64,000 nucleotides of DNA from NCBI GenBank assembly GCA_030765065.1, contig CM060978.1, forward strand, positions 109,177,192 through 109,241,191. Direction: 5' to 3'. This stretch comes from Deroplatys truncata (Eukaryota; Arthropoda; Insecta; Mantodea; Mantidae). Below the pieces are notes generated by a model, which saw only the letters and a program-made list of their open reading frames with translations, did not search any database and was not told where the DNA came from. Both the position numbers and the translations under genes were made by a program. This document shows, piece by piece, positions 1 through 13,235 of the stretch (position 1 is its first letter; each line of letters starts with the position of its first letter).

Positions 1-1726
1 TTTTAAATGGGTTCGCTGCCACACAAAATAATTCCAGTGGGATTCCCGTCATGCACTTGGCACAGAGAGTATAAAAATGAGCAAAGGGTGATGTAGGTGT
101 CACTTACTGAATAGGTCTGGTGAAATGGCAGTGAAACCATTAATGAGCCGTATTGTGTGCGGAGAAATATCGGATAAACGCTCTTGTCATGTTCCTCGAA
201 ACTTCCGCCGGTATCTGCAGCGCCCCAGGGGTTAAAACCCCCTCTCACTGGGTGAGGCAAATCTTTCAAGCCTACCTTCCGTCATAGCCATAACGTGCCG
301 CGCAGTAACGCTGCCGCAAAAATGCGAAAAGTGAGCTCCGCAAAACATGGTGGAATGGCTGAGTGGAATGAAGGCGCGTCCCATTTTTCCAACCAATTTT
401 CAGTTGAGAACTGATGTCCTCATCTTGCTCTATACTTCCGTAAAAGGCAAATACGTCTGTAATGACTGGTTGGAGAAACGGTTTTTAAAAGAAGAACTAC
501 AGGTATGCTAGTAAGGTAAATTATGCAACGGAGGGGGATACCTCGCATACTGCGACCTACATCTATTGTGGTTACCACCCTCAAGAGGAAGGGATGAAGT
601 GAAGGAACCTCTGGAGGCTACAGGTCATAGGTAGAGATGCCACTGGGACGCGCCAATGTTCCTAACAGTAAAGAGTAAGTATAAAATTTGTTATGAGGAA
701 GGAAAATGCGCCCATCCCAATCTCATTGTTGTTATTAAAATCCTATTGATCGCAGTTCACTATACAAACAAATATTCTTAATGAAATTACAAATATTATA
801 AGGAAGAAAAAGTGAAAATTTGAAAGGATAATAAGCATAAATAATTACATACTAATTAAAATATGTATTAAAAAGACATTATCATCTAAATAACTTCAAA
901 ATGCAGAAAGGTGGTACCCAAAACCATTATTCATATCAAATCCCCTTGTAGCAAAGAGGGACAAGATAGTCTGTGCATACTATGATATGCACATTAGCTT
1001 GTTAGTTATCTGATTGCACAGGCTTATAAAAGGGCCCTGGAACCCAACAAAGATTTTTCCCAACAGAATAATCCTGTATGTATTTAATTTAAATTACACA
1101 AAATGACGATCATATTAATTTCGGTACAGATCCAAATGGAAGTAGAGTTTATAGTAACATCAAGCGTGATGATAAAAGAAGCAAGGTCGTTTTATGGCCA
1201 GGTCCGGATCGCGGGTATGTGTGCTCCGCGCGCTTCTACACCTGGCGGGTAGGGTTTCCATTCTAAAAACCCCCACGTTGCATATTTATGAGTAATAGTA
1301 ACATGCAGTTAATAAATGCTGAGCTAGTTTGAAGTGACGTTGGAAGTGGTTTCTATCTGCATTGACATTCCTGGCATCTCTTGTCGTCACGTGATTGTAA
1401 GTCATGAACAATAATCACTGTGTAGGATTTTAAATTTTAAAAGTTCATGCAACTGTAGGAACAGAAGTTTTTGAAACACCCACTTCTTTGCAGAGCGTTC
1501 GAATCATGCACCAATTTCGTCAATTGTTTCCTCCGTTATAACATGTATTCTTCGCTTCTTAGGTTTAGCGTTGAGCGATCCCGTTGTCCTAAACTTGATA
1601 ACCAGACATTTGGCAGTATCTCTATTTGGAACTGGAATACCAAAAATGTCTCCTAAAATTGTCAACAGACCTGTCCACATGACTGGGTTTTTACGTATGT
1701 ACCATTGTTGCAGTTCTCATGGCTTG
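1..1726. other. Anonymous non-coding stretch
   Basis: No reading frame here resembles a known protein family. The first 650 bases and the block near 1190-1280 are less AT-rich than the rest, with CpG-containing GC-rich runs near 1205-1250. Bases 700-1100 are strongly AT-rich. The GC-richer blocks could be old repeats, but I found no second copy in this window to show it. Confidence 0.5.
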
Positions 1727-2499
1727 TGTTATCTTATTTGCTGGGCGCCTGTTATTGTTTAATTATTTTTAAATTTGGGTTCTTTGTCCTCCGGCTAGCT
1801 ATTATAACTCAGTCGAGCAAGTATCTCTAAGCAGGGTGTGTAAACGGAAAAGAGTTGTTGCTAAAAGATAACACTGATAAAAGAATTTGTTTCTACACTT
1901 TTATTGCCGTCACACTTAATTAATAATTCACATATTTAATCTTTATACACGCCTGACTGAAACTGTGATATTTACGAATGTAACTACAGTGGTTTTAGTT
2001 GCCGCGCACCAATTACTTCGCGTACTTCACATTTTTGTAACTAACTCTGCGACATGTACCTCGCGAGAGATTCTTCAGGACTGCGTGTCGTGCACCTCGT
2101 GAAAGAATCTTCAAGACTGCGCGACACTTGCTTATGGCTCGAGAATGTATACTCCTTCACCTCGAATTGCCTAAACATTATAATATATCTGCTATTTGGT
2201 TACCAAATCGCGCCCACTTTAGCGTCTGTTTTGTCAGCCAATCACTACTACTAACATATATACTCTAGGGAAGCTATTGCCTCCATTTCTAAAAAAAGGC
2301 ACGCTATCCTAACGCCATTTGTTTATCTCTTTTTAGTGATAAACAACTCACCCCCTCGGTTTCTTGTTACCCACTTCTATTGTCAGTTTCAGTTAGGCCG
2401 TATAAACTTATTTCCTAACAATACTTACAGTTAACAAACATCTAAAATCCTGTACATACAATAATATTGATTTACACTGCAATCACTCTGGCATTCACA
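1727..2499 (-). mobile_element. Solo-LTR-like element, copy 1 (773 bp)
   Basis: On the minus strand this begins TGTGAATGCC and ends ATAACA, the TGT...ACA termini usual for an LTR. Its sequence is collinear with 17687-18624 on the plus strand, and similarity stops sharply at both ends. Flanking 5-mers are GCTTG (1722-1726) and GCATG (2500-2504), four of five identical, which fits a decayed target duplication. On the minus strand a TATA-like stretch lies near 2141-2150 and an AATAAA signal at 1900-1905. About two units of a 36-bp repeat lie at roughly 2046-2125, against nearly seven in the other copy. No internal retrotransposon coding sequence adjoins it, so a solo LTR from recombination is the likely origin. 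The element family (Gypsy or other) cannot be told from an LTR alone. Confidence 0.7.
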
Positions 2500-2504
2500 G
2501 CATG

Positions 2505-4560
2505 TTAGGATATAAAGTATTGCCTCACCATACATAAAAATTCATTGCTCGAGCGTAGGCATTTCTGTGGACTAATAAAAAGACAACAACAATAAGAATA
2601 ATAATAAGAAGAAGAATACTTTAAAATAATTCACACGCAACACAAATGTTTGTATAAGCTTACACTTTTGAGATGCACACCATGTATAAATTCTAGTCTT
2701 CAGAGCACAAGTAGAAGGTAGCACCTGACGATTGACATTCACAACCAATAAAGCACAGTTTTGAGCGGGGTATTCATACTAGTGAACAAACGGAACATAC
2801 CGAGGTCACTGCAGTGCAAGCGAATCACGCATACACGCGATCATGGCAGGGCCACGAATCAACCGCTCGGCATTTAAAATCTGAATAGATTACTGGATTA
2901 ATAGATAAAGATGAATTAATTAAATTAAAATGTAAATAATAGATTCCAAAATACTGTTAACGTGATTTTGGTGAAAATTAACTGTTCCCAAAAAGCCGTT
3001 TTGAATGCACTGTGTTGTAAATTGTTTAACCAATAGAACTGTAATCAAACTCTTTACTTTTGCGAGATATTTTCTTAATATATCAGTTGACTTAAAACCC
3101 GTTCTCGATCCAACCTTATTGTTGGATGTCAAGCATGCGGTACGTAGTGTCATACAAACAGTTTTCTGAATAAATGATCACTATACCTTTATAACACAGA
3201 TTTGTCTGAAAGAAGTCATTAATGTAAGAAGCGTTTCCATCTATAAAATTGTTTATTGCTACTACTTGTTTATGCATATAGTTTGCAGTAGGTGTTCAAA
3301 ATGTTGATAGCTTTTGACTTGGAATTCTAGAGTGAAACACTTTCATTGCTGTTAATTTCCTTGTTCACGTAGCTTCATTTAAGTACTAGGCGTCTTGTTC
3401 TTGAACTTATTTCTAGTTAGAGTTGTTTCTAGATTTCCTAACACGGTTAACTTGTTTCAATAAGTAAACAGAGTTAACAGTAACTGACTAGAAGTAGAGG
3501 AAATGTTTTCTTTTGTTTTTCTCTCTGTGTCTCCTGTGTCTCTCTCCCCCCCCCTTACTTATTATATACATAACTATAATAGGTAACTGTCTAATGAATT
3601 TCTGAAAAAATGCCGGGATAACGATTATGGTTCTTTAGCTGATATAAAAATTGCCATTACGTGTTTCATTATGTCCATCTAACGCTTTTCTTCGCGTTTT
3701 CCTAGTTAGCCTTGCGTTTATACACGTCTTCTATTTCAAAACTCCTCGATGTAAATCACCATGTATTTAGTTTTAATATTAAAGAAAAAGTACGTCAGTT
3801 TAGGTGTTGAGAGGATGTTTAAAATCAGGATTAATTGTATAATTGGGAGACACCTAAAATGCCAGTACGTCTAGTTTTTAGCTTTCCATCCGATATAAAA
3901 ATAAACGTTTTGAAATTAAAACCCTGAGTAATAAACTTGTTTAGTCCGTCTGTATAGTTCATTCTTAGTATATTCTTTTTAACTTCTATTATTTTTCTGG
4001 GGTACTTTTTATTGAAGAATCTTTCTTGAAAGATTTATTACCCTGTGTAGATATTTTCACTTTCATAAGTCTTATTTCTATACATCACGAAACACGAAAT
4101 TAAGTTCTCCGCTGGACAGGTCGGAAAATTCATCGCGAATTTTGAGCACCGAGGAAGGAAGTTATAACTTAAGGTGGAGTCTTGGTGAACTGCCAGCTCT
4201 TATTTTGGCGAGGCAGTTAGTTCCCTTCAGAGCAGGAGTACCAATAAGTACAGCAATACATATGTAAGTACATAAATAAAGAGAATGTGGTTTATCTCTT
4301 ATCCCTAGCCAACCATTACTGTGTACCTCAGGTTGCCCATACAAGAACAGTCCGCCCACTTCTGAAATTGTTTGGACCTAGAACTTGATGCTAACGAATT
4401 TCCAACTAAAGTAGGTCTACCGATTACGGGAAGGATGGGAATTGTAGAGCAGTCATTTTAAGAATGTTTAGGAAGCATCAGTTCTTTGTTGTTTTTTGTT
4501 TTTGCAATTTAACGTCCTTTAACCATTTAGGTCGTATCGTACAGTGCATGAAAGAAATGG
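2505..4560. other. Anonymous AT-rich stretch
   Basis: No coding signal or repeat with a partner in the window was recognised. A pyrimidine run rich in CT and C lies near 3520-3556. Short open frames here have no family features and look like chance. Confidence 0.5.
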
Positions 4561-4569
4561 ATGAAAGTT

Positions 4570-4745
4570 TGCTTAAATAAGCCTGGAGTCAATAAAGATC
4601 AAAGTTACCCAACATTTGTGCTTCCAGGATAAGGGAAAGCTCCGGAAAAATCTTATCCGGGTAACTCGTCCTAACCGAGATTCGAACTCGGGAACTCCTG
4701 AATATGAGGCAGATACGCTACCCCAACACCGCAGACGTGGGCTCA
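4570..4745 (-). mobile_element. tRNA-headed SINE fragment
   Basis: Read on the minus strand, the segment near 4670-4740 has the two internal RNA polymerase III boxes of a tRNA-like head. The B box reads CCGAGTTCGAATCTC and an A-box-like stretch lies about 45 bases before it. A non-tRNA body follows towards lower coordinates. Because the head runs straight into this body and lacks a clean acceptor end, it is a SINE and not a tRNA gene. The 3' boundary is uncertain. Confidence 0.6.
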
Positions 4746-4799
4746 TTAGTTATGTTGCAGAAAGAAAAATCTGTAAAACGTTAGAAACTAAAAAAGACA

Positions 4800-4995
4800 T
4801 GAAAATCTTGTCGTATCCTTGGAAGATGCTGTAGTCGAATCGAATACTAAATTTGGCATTCAGTTCGCTTTTCTATTTTTGGGTTATGCTGGTCGCACAT
4901 ACAGATGCGCGAGTTGTGGGGGTTCATGGTATCTCAAAACGTGTATTTCTGATTTGTCGATAAATCTCAATACGAATTTTTGGATGTAATGCAAT
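4800..4995 (-). repeat. R-family fragment
   Basis: This matches the internal part of the ~0.9-kb R family (best copy 21205-22115) in reverse orientation. It shares the segment around the words CTTGGAAGATGCTG, TTTGGGTTATGCTG and TCTCAATACGAATTTTTGG. Both ends of the family are missing. The match is diverged, so it is an old copy. Confidence 0.6.
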
Positions 4996-7900
4996 GAATC
5001 TACCTACCATAGGTAAATTATAGTGATAATAAAAATACAGTTGTCATTAAAATACCTAAAGTGTAAATATATATGGCATTAACTAATTGAGAGAAATTCG
5101 CTATTGTTAGCTTTAATTTCCAGTAGCTTAGGTCCTACAATTTTTAAAGCGCTAAGCCACTATTCGTGAGGTCGTGCAAAGCTATCAATGTCGAGGCAAT
5201 ACCTCTTTTGAATCAGGTCCTAGTCCATATAAACTTACGTATTGGAACCATTTCGGCGAACATTTGTCATGTAGACAGAAAAACAAGTTTTATGTATAAT
5301 TTATAGAATAACTATGAAAATAAATCATGGCACGAAAGAAAAATTGTGCAATTATAACATATCAAATTTTTTCCCAAGAAGGATGGTAAAACTAGTAATA
5401 ATTTCCTAAACTTAAAATCCCTAAAAAATCATTCGTAGAATAGATAAACAATACTGTAATTATGTATAACTTTAATATGCAAACAAGAAAATAATTTAGC
5501 CATAAGTGAAAGTTGAAATTAATCTACAAGGTGTTTTCAGGTAATTAGGTAATTCACTTTTGTAAAATATCACCTTTATATAATTTACTATGTCCGTAAA
5601 ACGGGCGTTGAACACTGTTAAAAAAATCTAAATTATTAAGAAAATAAATAAATGATTACGTTGCGAAACCAATAAGGAATGCATGCCTTTCATTTCGCCT
5701 TTGAGAACATCTACCAGAACCAGCGTTAAAACCCTTAGAGGCTCGTTCTTGGTCTCATATTGCGAAGTTAGAAGGGAGTTGATGAACTTGGCCAAAGAGC
5801 TGGAATCCTTAACGATCTCTCTTCGGTATAATCCACAGAGAAATAGTCTTGTGTGAACGAAGCATCAGTGGCTAACCTGGACCTTCATAAAGACATCTTT
5901 GATCCCCTCTACCCTCAACTCATAATCGAACACTGTTCGATAGCACGTAAAAGAAATCAAAAGTTGACGAACTTCTGTACAGGAATTTTAATCATGTACC
6001 TAAACTCAGAGGACGTAACTGTGACTGTTAGGCAATGAATATGCAGAGTTTAAAGAATCTCATTTGAGAAAATATTTTTAGTTTAAACATCTCTTTCTAG
6101 TCATCTTCATGATTTATATTTATTGATCATCAGAAAATTATAAATATGTTATAGCTTCTTAGTAATAATTTTAAATTTATTGAAAAAGTGACACCTTCAT
6201 TCATGTAATGTTATTCAACTTACGATATAGTAAAATGTAATAAAATGTTGAATTAAACCAATCATACCGCATTTCTGAAGAATTGATGGGTCTTCTTTTG
6301 TTTTAATATTACCGTACCTTCTTTTATTTTCCTAGCGTTGCTAATCATATCTACAGATTAATGAAGAACAGTATTTCTTTAAGGCCAAGGAAATACTATA
6401 CTGTGAAAATCTGCTTCCACATTATCATCTTATGTCATATTAAAGCAAAAGGTGTTTTGTTCAATTTTGATAGCTGTACTTTTAACATTTATTCATATAA
6501 TTAATGCGTATTCATGCAAGAAAAAATACACTTTGATTTCAGGTTATGTAAATATATTTATTTTACACCTAATAAGAGAAAATCGTAATACGTGTTTAAA
6601 AGTTTTTTATTAAGACCATTAAACCGTATTTTTCTTTTCTCTACTGTAACTAGTGACCGCAATCGACATTTATCTATCAACTCAAAATGACTGAATAGGT
6701 GAAGTATTCATAAGTATGAAATTATAAGAATTTTTAAGGTAATTGTAGGGGTATTTTATTTAAATACCTATTACATTCATGAAATAATTCAATTAAATGT
6801 CACTGGAAGATCTGATCTTTGGTTATCGGAAATCTCAGACACTTCTTGTGATAATTCCGGGTGTTAATAAACGGGTTCTTCCTGTGAAATCAAACAGTAT
6901 CATCAGCTTTTTCTACTAATAGTTTATCTGCCTTTGCATATAAAAGTAAAGTACGATGTATTCAGGACTAGCGATATCATTTCTCCCACAGCCAGCAGGG
7001 TAGGCTCCGCACCAGCAGTTTTATTGCTTAAAAATAAGGTTCTGACCAACCCCAGAAAAAACTGAAAATGGCCCACCAAAACTCACTTAAAGACATTCAG
7101 ACACTGATTATTAGGTTATCAGCTTTGATGTCGGTGGTATACAGCAGTTTGCTTCACCCCGAATCTCTCGCTCTTTACGAAACGTGACTGCCTAGTACAC
7201 AACTGCAGACCATTCAAAAGGGATTGAAGGAATATGTTTATTCGCGTTCTTTAAAATCATTAAGAATAAAAAATGTTACTAAGATATTTCATATGACGTA
7301 AGCACGATACGGAAGACGTTTAAGAACGCCTTGGGTATTAACCAATAAAGAATAACTACATATAATCTTCGTATCCGAAGCCATGGTAACCATTCTGTAT
7401 AATTAGTATCTCCATTTATAAAGCATCTGTATTCAATGAATATCTTTCGTTATGTGTTTCCGATTGTGGAACGGCTTCAAAATTTATTCATGCATCATAC
7501 ATTTAATGTTTGTTTTAAAAATATATGTTGTTTATCAAAAAGGCTTATTTTTTTAATCTATTTAAAACATTTTATGTTTGATTTCGATGTTAGACATTGC
7601 TTCGTAATTCAGCTTTGGTACTGTTGGTACAATAGATTGAGATGTGGTGATTTGCTTGAACAGACCGTAAGAAGAAATTGCTTTTATAATTCAGCTATTT
7701 CTGTTACCACTGTTTTGTTTTTCTTGCACATACCACTTCAATTCGCTGGCGGTCAAGTCGAACTCTGCTCTCTTCCAATCGCTCGCTAACATACTGAACC
7801 CAGGACTCTCTTTCTGTACTCACTTGGACAACTACTACTTTCCCTCATGCTGAAAGAGCTCGCTGACGAAACAACAGCACATAAACAACAGAACCAGAGT

Positions 7901-8201
7901 GGTGTCTTCCAGAATATTCGCCCTGGGCCAGGGGGAGGGAAATTAAGGAGATTTATATCCCAGTCCCGATAGTAGTTCCTAACAGTTCGAAACGAGGAGA
8001 GCCCCTCCCCATTCCTTTCTCCAACCAAACAAAGGCCCGCCTGCGCCGAAACCACCTCCTTCCTAAAGCAGGCTAAGCAGCCCTAGGCACAGTATTTATT
8101 ATTATTATCATTATTATAAAACTGGCATTATTTAAAAGGGGTTTGTTCGTAAAATCATCATAGCACAATTACCTCTTCAATCAAGATTGAAAAGGGGAGC
8201 A

Positions 8202-8236
8202 TTATTCATAATATACATTATGTATAATATGAATAA
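8202..8236. repeat. Near-perfect AT palindrome
   Basis: The sequence reads almost identically on both strands, with arms of about 17 bases (TTATTCATAATATACAT against its complement) meeting at the centre with essentially no loop. It may extrude a cruciform. No TE termini or target duplication could be tied to it. Confidence 0.7.
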
Positions 8237-8560
8237 CGTGGGTAAACGATGACACGCTTGTCTTAAACTTGGCAAAAGGGATGAACCTGTACATTTTCAT
8301 ATAAATAAGATAACTAAAAATTTACACATTAACCATCTTTAAGAACAATCAAAATACATTTAATAGAAAAGTAAAAACATGTACCATTATAAGTGTTAGA
8401 TCTGATAAAAGTCCTAGTACTTATTTATGTTTAATATAAAAATAAAAAAGGAATAGAGATATTTGAAATAAATTAGAGACAAATTCATTTTGCAATAAGG
8501 AAATATATGGGTGCTCACTCTTGGTGAAATCTCAATTACGATGTTAGGCATATAAAAAGT

Positions 8561-8623
8561 ATAAAATACGTTTAAAATAATACATATAAAATACGTTTAA
8601 AGTAATACATATAAAATACTGCA
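8561..8623. repeat. 25-bp tandem repeat, about 2.5 copies
   Basis: The unit starts ATAAAATACGTTTAAA. Copies at 8561-8585 and 8586-8610 differ at one base, and a partial third follows. Near identity suggests a recent local duplication. Confidence 0.85.
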
Positions 8624-10235
8624 GGTATTCAAAGTTCTAAAATTACGAGACTAGTTAGATTGTAGACAACTGTTAACTATATCTCAAAAATTCTTATTAA
8701 CTCACTGAAAATGGGATGAAAACTTCTCTCTCTCTCTCGCTCTCGCTCGTAAAACTGCAAAACTGAGTCAGTTTTCTGCACTATGACCAGGTTTACGTTG
8801 TTCCCAAGTTTGAAACGCTGCAAGAATTGGCAAGTTAAGCTTTCGAAACTAGGGTCTACCAACTCTCAGAAATCAATTATTTCAGATTATAATAGGATAA
8901 CACATCATAACGATATAAAAATACAAATTACATGTCAATATTTGTTGCCAAGCGTAAGTGTTTTACGTTTTTAAAAATTTGCGCAAAGAAGAAAACTGCA
9001 ATCAATCCTTAAAACCTTGTAAATCGAATTATCTGGAAACAAAACAGGACAAAAATCAATTATTTATATCCCGTGCAACTAACAATATGATTAGCTATAT
9101 CTGAACATATATTTCAGTATTTAATCAAAGTAGTTATGTTTGTACATGGTGTCACATTACCCTCATTCGTATCGAATGACTCTACAGTAAATATCTCTCT
9201 CGTTAGCAAATTTATCACTTTAGTTATCAGTGGAGTAGCTAAATAACGATTTTCCTGCGCTGTGGGAATAGCTGGATCAAAGTGTAAACAAAGAAATAAT
9301 ATAGAAATGCTATAAGGCATATATCACTGGCATTACAGATACAAATAGCGTTCACTTAAAATTGAGTATATTCCTGTTGTACCACTTCTAAAACATTATG
9401 GGAATGGAAAAGGTCGCTTTGCCTTTCTGCGACTTCCGTAATGAATGATTCAATTTTTTAGAAAAGTCGACCATTGTAAGAAACCTCTAAAGGTTTAAAG
9501 AAGGGAGAAAACTCATAGGTAATGAAATATGAGCGCCGTGAAACATAGAGCAGAGGTTAGAAGATTATTTTTAGTCCCGAGGTAATTAAATGAAGCAACG
9601 ATCCATACAGTTAATCCGAGTTGTTATTGCTGACGCTGCAACCCACCATTATAAAAATTCTGATGACGAGCAGGTAAAATATAAACCCCAAGCAAAAAAT
9701 GAAAATATGCTATTTAAAAGACCAGCTCTCATTAGATAAAGCTATAGCTATCCTCTGGATAAAAATGGGGATCGTTTTTCTTTCTTCGCAACTCCGTCTT
9801 TGTACGTTCCATTAATTGAACGTTTCTAACTTCATTCCAAAGAGCTTGTTTTTCTTTTCATCATATGCTTTGTTTGCAATCCGCTGCAATTAATCAAGAT
9901 ACAGAGTTAGTTAAAACTCCCGCACTACTGAAAGCTTTTAATGCAAGGAATTGTTTGACTCAAAAGTCGGAATCTGGAGTTAATTTAATATTAGGAATGG
10001 AAACACGATTTCTTCGGTTTTATGTGTTTTTGTCGTTTACCAGAAGTGATATCAACTCTTTTATTTTAAACAGAACGTCCAATTTTTTTACCAATTCCAG
10101 TAGCCAACTTAAACTTATAAACTGTGTAGTTTGAACTAATATCTTCTGAAGCAATCAACATTTTCAACGTTGAAAAGTACCGACCTTTCTCGACCGACAG
10201 ACCCAGACTCTAAGAAGCTTCTAATTTCAACCAAA

Positions 10236-10283
10236 CACACACACACACACAATTCAATCTCTAAAATTGTGTGTGTGTGTGTG
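10236..10283. repeat. (CA)n-(TG)n inverted microsatellite hairpin
   Basis: A CA run ending AATT (10236-10254) is followed by a 10-base spacer and then AATT plus a TG run (10265-10283). The 19-base arms are perfectly complementary, so this is one inverted structure and not two unrelated microsatellites. Confidence 0.9.
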
Positions 10284-11081
10284 AAAGAAGAGAGCAGGCC
10301 TTTAAATGCGTAATTCTAGTGAATTCTATATAATGGCTTTTTGAGCAGAATGCATTCCTTCCTCTACCTAGTATATGAAAGTGGCAGATAAAGTAAAAGA
10401 GAGGGGGTGGCCACCAAGATACGGAAGTAATAATTAAATATTTAGAAATGTCTGCAACAGAGAATTTTGTATTCCAGTAAAAAATTACAATGACTGAAAA
10501 GGTATCTAACAATCAAAAAATGAAAATCAACTTTTAGAAACTTGAATTTTATTATCATCTTTTACACACTATATCATATCAGACACACTTTCGTCCCGTG
10601 AACAGCGTCACGTAAACTATATTTCGGATGAGCCGGATTTCCTATAGTAGCATCTATCAAATCTACGAAGTTTCGTGTTCACTATTTGACAAATGCAATG
10701 AACGTCGATACTTAATTTGTATGATTTGTTAATGTAACTTTAAATATCTTCAATTTATTAAAAATGGGAAAAAAAGATGTTAATCGCAACTCCAGCTTGC
10801 TACGTAATCCTAATAATGATTGATCGTCACCAAGTTACCAGTTACAACTGCCTTAATCACAGACAGCAAACCTTTCAGCATACACATAGCTAAAGTTAGC
10901 AGATATCAAAGATTCTGCTCTGATACTCAAACTGCTAACCTTCACTCGAGTCTGCAAAACCAGTTCCGATTTACTCGAATGCTACCCAGAACTCTACATG
11001 TGAAGAAATCAGAAGTTTATGGCTACAACTGGAAACACAGCTCTTAAAACTATGGGATCTCACACTTTCCTTTGAAAGTTG

Positions 11082-11119
11082 TGCATTAAAGTAGGTACAG
11101 TATTCTGTACTTTAATGCA
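11082..11119. repeat. Inverted repeat, two-part hairpin
   Basis: TGCATTAAAG at 11082-11091 is complementary to CTTTAATGCA at 11110-11119. Inside lies a second stem, TACAG with CTGTA, with a TATT loop, offset by a short bulge. Nothing around it identifies a transcript or a TE. Confidence 0.75.
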
Positions 11120-11697
11120 TTTTAGAGAATAAGGAATAGCTATTATGGAGGACTTAGTAGTCTCTAGCTCAATATTTGATGTAAGGATATGACTGTGGTT
11201 TTCACTATATAAAATAAAACTTCCGCGTCTGTATACATTTAACCGCTATTACTCTGCTTATAAACCTGCTAGCTAAACTGAATGTTGAATTGACCTATGT
11301 TGAATGCAGGGTGGCATGTGCACCTAACGCTGCAGACATTCTTTAAAGAGTTCAGCAGACATGGGAACGTACACAAATAATGCACAAAACATTTCAAGAT
11401 CAGTGTCGAAGACATAGACCGCGGACTGCTCCTGGCGAACGCAAAAAGAAAGTTTGGATGAGATTGTTAACAAAGACCGACCTGTGTCTGTGGATGAGAT
11501 TGCGGCAAAATTTAAAAAAAGCGACCGACACATTGACGTCTAAGACAATATCAAGAGTTGGGATAATCGAAAAATGTTTTGTCTAGGCTCACAATTTAGT
11601 GAACGAATAATAAAATTCAAAGAAAATCAAAGCACTTCTTCCGACGTCACAAGTCCCAAGTCCCAAGTAAATACAAAGTATTAAGTACATATTTAAT

Positions 11698-12770
11698 CTT
11701 TTAAAACTTTCTCTGCCACATATAGTAAATATTATATTCCACACAAAATTCGATGTCGAGATTTCATTGGAAATATATATTTTGAGGCCCTACCGAACCC
11801 CAAAATAAAGCATTTTTAGAAAAAGGTAAATGTTTGTGTTTGTAGTTTCTCTGTTAACAGCATAACTCAAAAACGAAAAATCGGATAAATACCAAATTTG
11901 GTATTTAGATTAAGTACCTTATAAAGATGCGACACGAAGATTTTTAAGTAAATTCCTCTGCCCCAAACTACCATTTATATGGAACATTTTTATATTTTTT
12001 ATTTTCTAAATGGCTGTAACTATTTTTATTAAAATACCGTATATTAAAGATATTTACTTGACAAATATAATGTATATCTTGAATTTTCTGGAAATAGCCT
12101 ATGAAACCTTCATCCGGAAGGGATTTGGTATAATCTTGTATAATTGGTTAGCGATAAACCATAGCGAAAATGTACTGCACAAAAGTGTAGATTTCTTTAA
12201 AACACACAATTTATTTCAAATAACCTTTTTGTGGCATGAACCACTTATGAGATATCCGTTATTAATGGTTCGAATTGTTCATTACTTGGCCATTCTTTCA
12301 AAATACTCTCAACATTTAATTGTTTCTCGCAATTGCATGAAAACAGTATGGAATTTTAAGGTCAGCGTATAGCATCAAGTTATTAAATATTTGACTTTCG
12401 CTGTTCTCTTGTATCTATAACGAAATGTGTGATGTAGGTATTTCTGCACAGGTTTATTTGGATTAAAATGCACTAGATAGAAAAATAAGCCTTAGTAAGA
12501 AGTCTGTACATCCACTAATAAACTATAGAGGGTAGAGATAGTCATGTTAATGTATCACATAAGAGTTTATAGCTATTTCTGCAAATGTTTATTTCGATTA
12601 AAATGAAGTAGGTACATAGAACAATAAATTTTCATAAGAATAATAAATAACGTGAACCTTTTTCTAAAACTTCTTTCAGGTTTCAGTGGGCCTCCAAACT
12701 TGTATTTGAGCTGAAATCTGGATTCAAATTTTGAAGCAAATGCTATACTTCCCCTATATTAATCGAGTGA
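11698..12770 (+). repeat. R-family copy with a partial tandem repeat and inverted tail
   Basis: From about 11698 (AAAACTTTCTCTGCCAC) to about 12570 this follows the R-family copy at 21205-22115 from end to end, though diverged. Shared landmarks are the GT-rich run with AACAGCATAACTC and CGGATAAATACCAAATTTGG, and the terminal word GTAGAGATAGTCATG. After 12571 a stretch (TGCAAATGTTTATTTCGATT) repeats part of the 3' region. Then 12660-12770 matches the 5' end of the family in reverse. The locus therefore holds a copy plus rearranged pieces. The open frame at 12010-12372 lies inside the repeat and is not a gene. Confidence 0.7.
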
Positions 12771-12774
12771 GAAA

Positions 12775-13235
12775 GCTCCGCAGTAACGTTTGAGGCTCAC
12801 ATTCAATAAATCCAGGGTTCGATTCCTGAGGACGGCCACTCTGAACATGTGTTTTTCGTGGTTTTTTCTGGTTGAAAAGGCAAATCCTGTGTGATCTCGC
12901 TTCTACCATGGATTTTTTCTCTCGTTTCCTATCTCCCCTTTCATGTTTCTGGTGGGCTTAGGGACTGTGCAGAGTCAGTTGGTATTGGAAAGTTCTTTGA
13001 GCCTTCTCTGAGGTCGAGTTCTTCCGGTTTCGCCAGAGGAAGTCTTCTGAGCAGCCTGTAGGTGTGACCGGGTCATCAAGATTGGAATCGTTAGGCACCT
13101 CTGCGCCTCTCTGTCGACCGGTTTGCCTGTGGCCTATAATCTCCTGCGGATCCTTCACTTAATCCGTTCCTCCTGAGGGTGTTAAGCACAAAAGATTCGC
13201 ATTGGGTTGAGGAGTATCGTTATCATCATCCCCTG
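12775..13235 (+). mobile_element. tRNA-headed SINE
   Basis: The head has a clear B box (GGTTCGATTCC, 12816-12826). It is followed by a long T-rich body and ends near TAAGCACAAAAGATTCGC and TTGGGTTGAGGAG. The same 3' end occurs in reverse at about 59110-59150, so both belong to one SINE group. The A box is weak, suggesting age or truncation. Confidence 0.65.

Larger units (their letters stand above)
5000..11690. other. Long anonymous stretch with short simple repeats
   Basis: No recognisable gene or transposase was found over nearly 7 kb. Supported small items are listed separately (8202-8236, 8561-8623, 10236-10283, 11082-11119). A CT run lies at about 8725-8748. Bases 7740-8090 are less AT-rich and look like an old repeat, but have no partner in the window. 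The longest open frame (117 codons at 7436-7789) has no motif and biased composition, so I do not call it a gene. Confidence 0.45.

Noticed and set aside
7436..7789. 117-codon open frame
   Set aside because: Phe/Cys/Ile-rich composition from AT-rich DNA, no domain, no support from context.
11324..11586. Possible transposase helix-turn-helix (frame with RPVSVDEIAAKFKK)
   Set aside because: Only about 15 residues look suggestive and no flanking motif or TIR supports it.
12010..12372. 120-codon open frame
   Set aside because: Lies inside an R-family repeat copy; other copies do not keep the frame.
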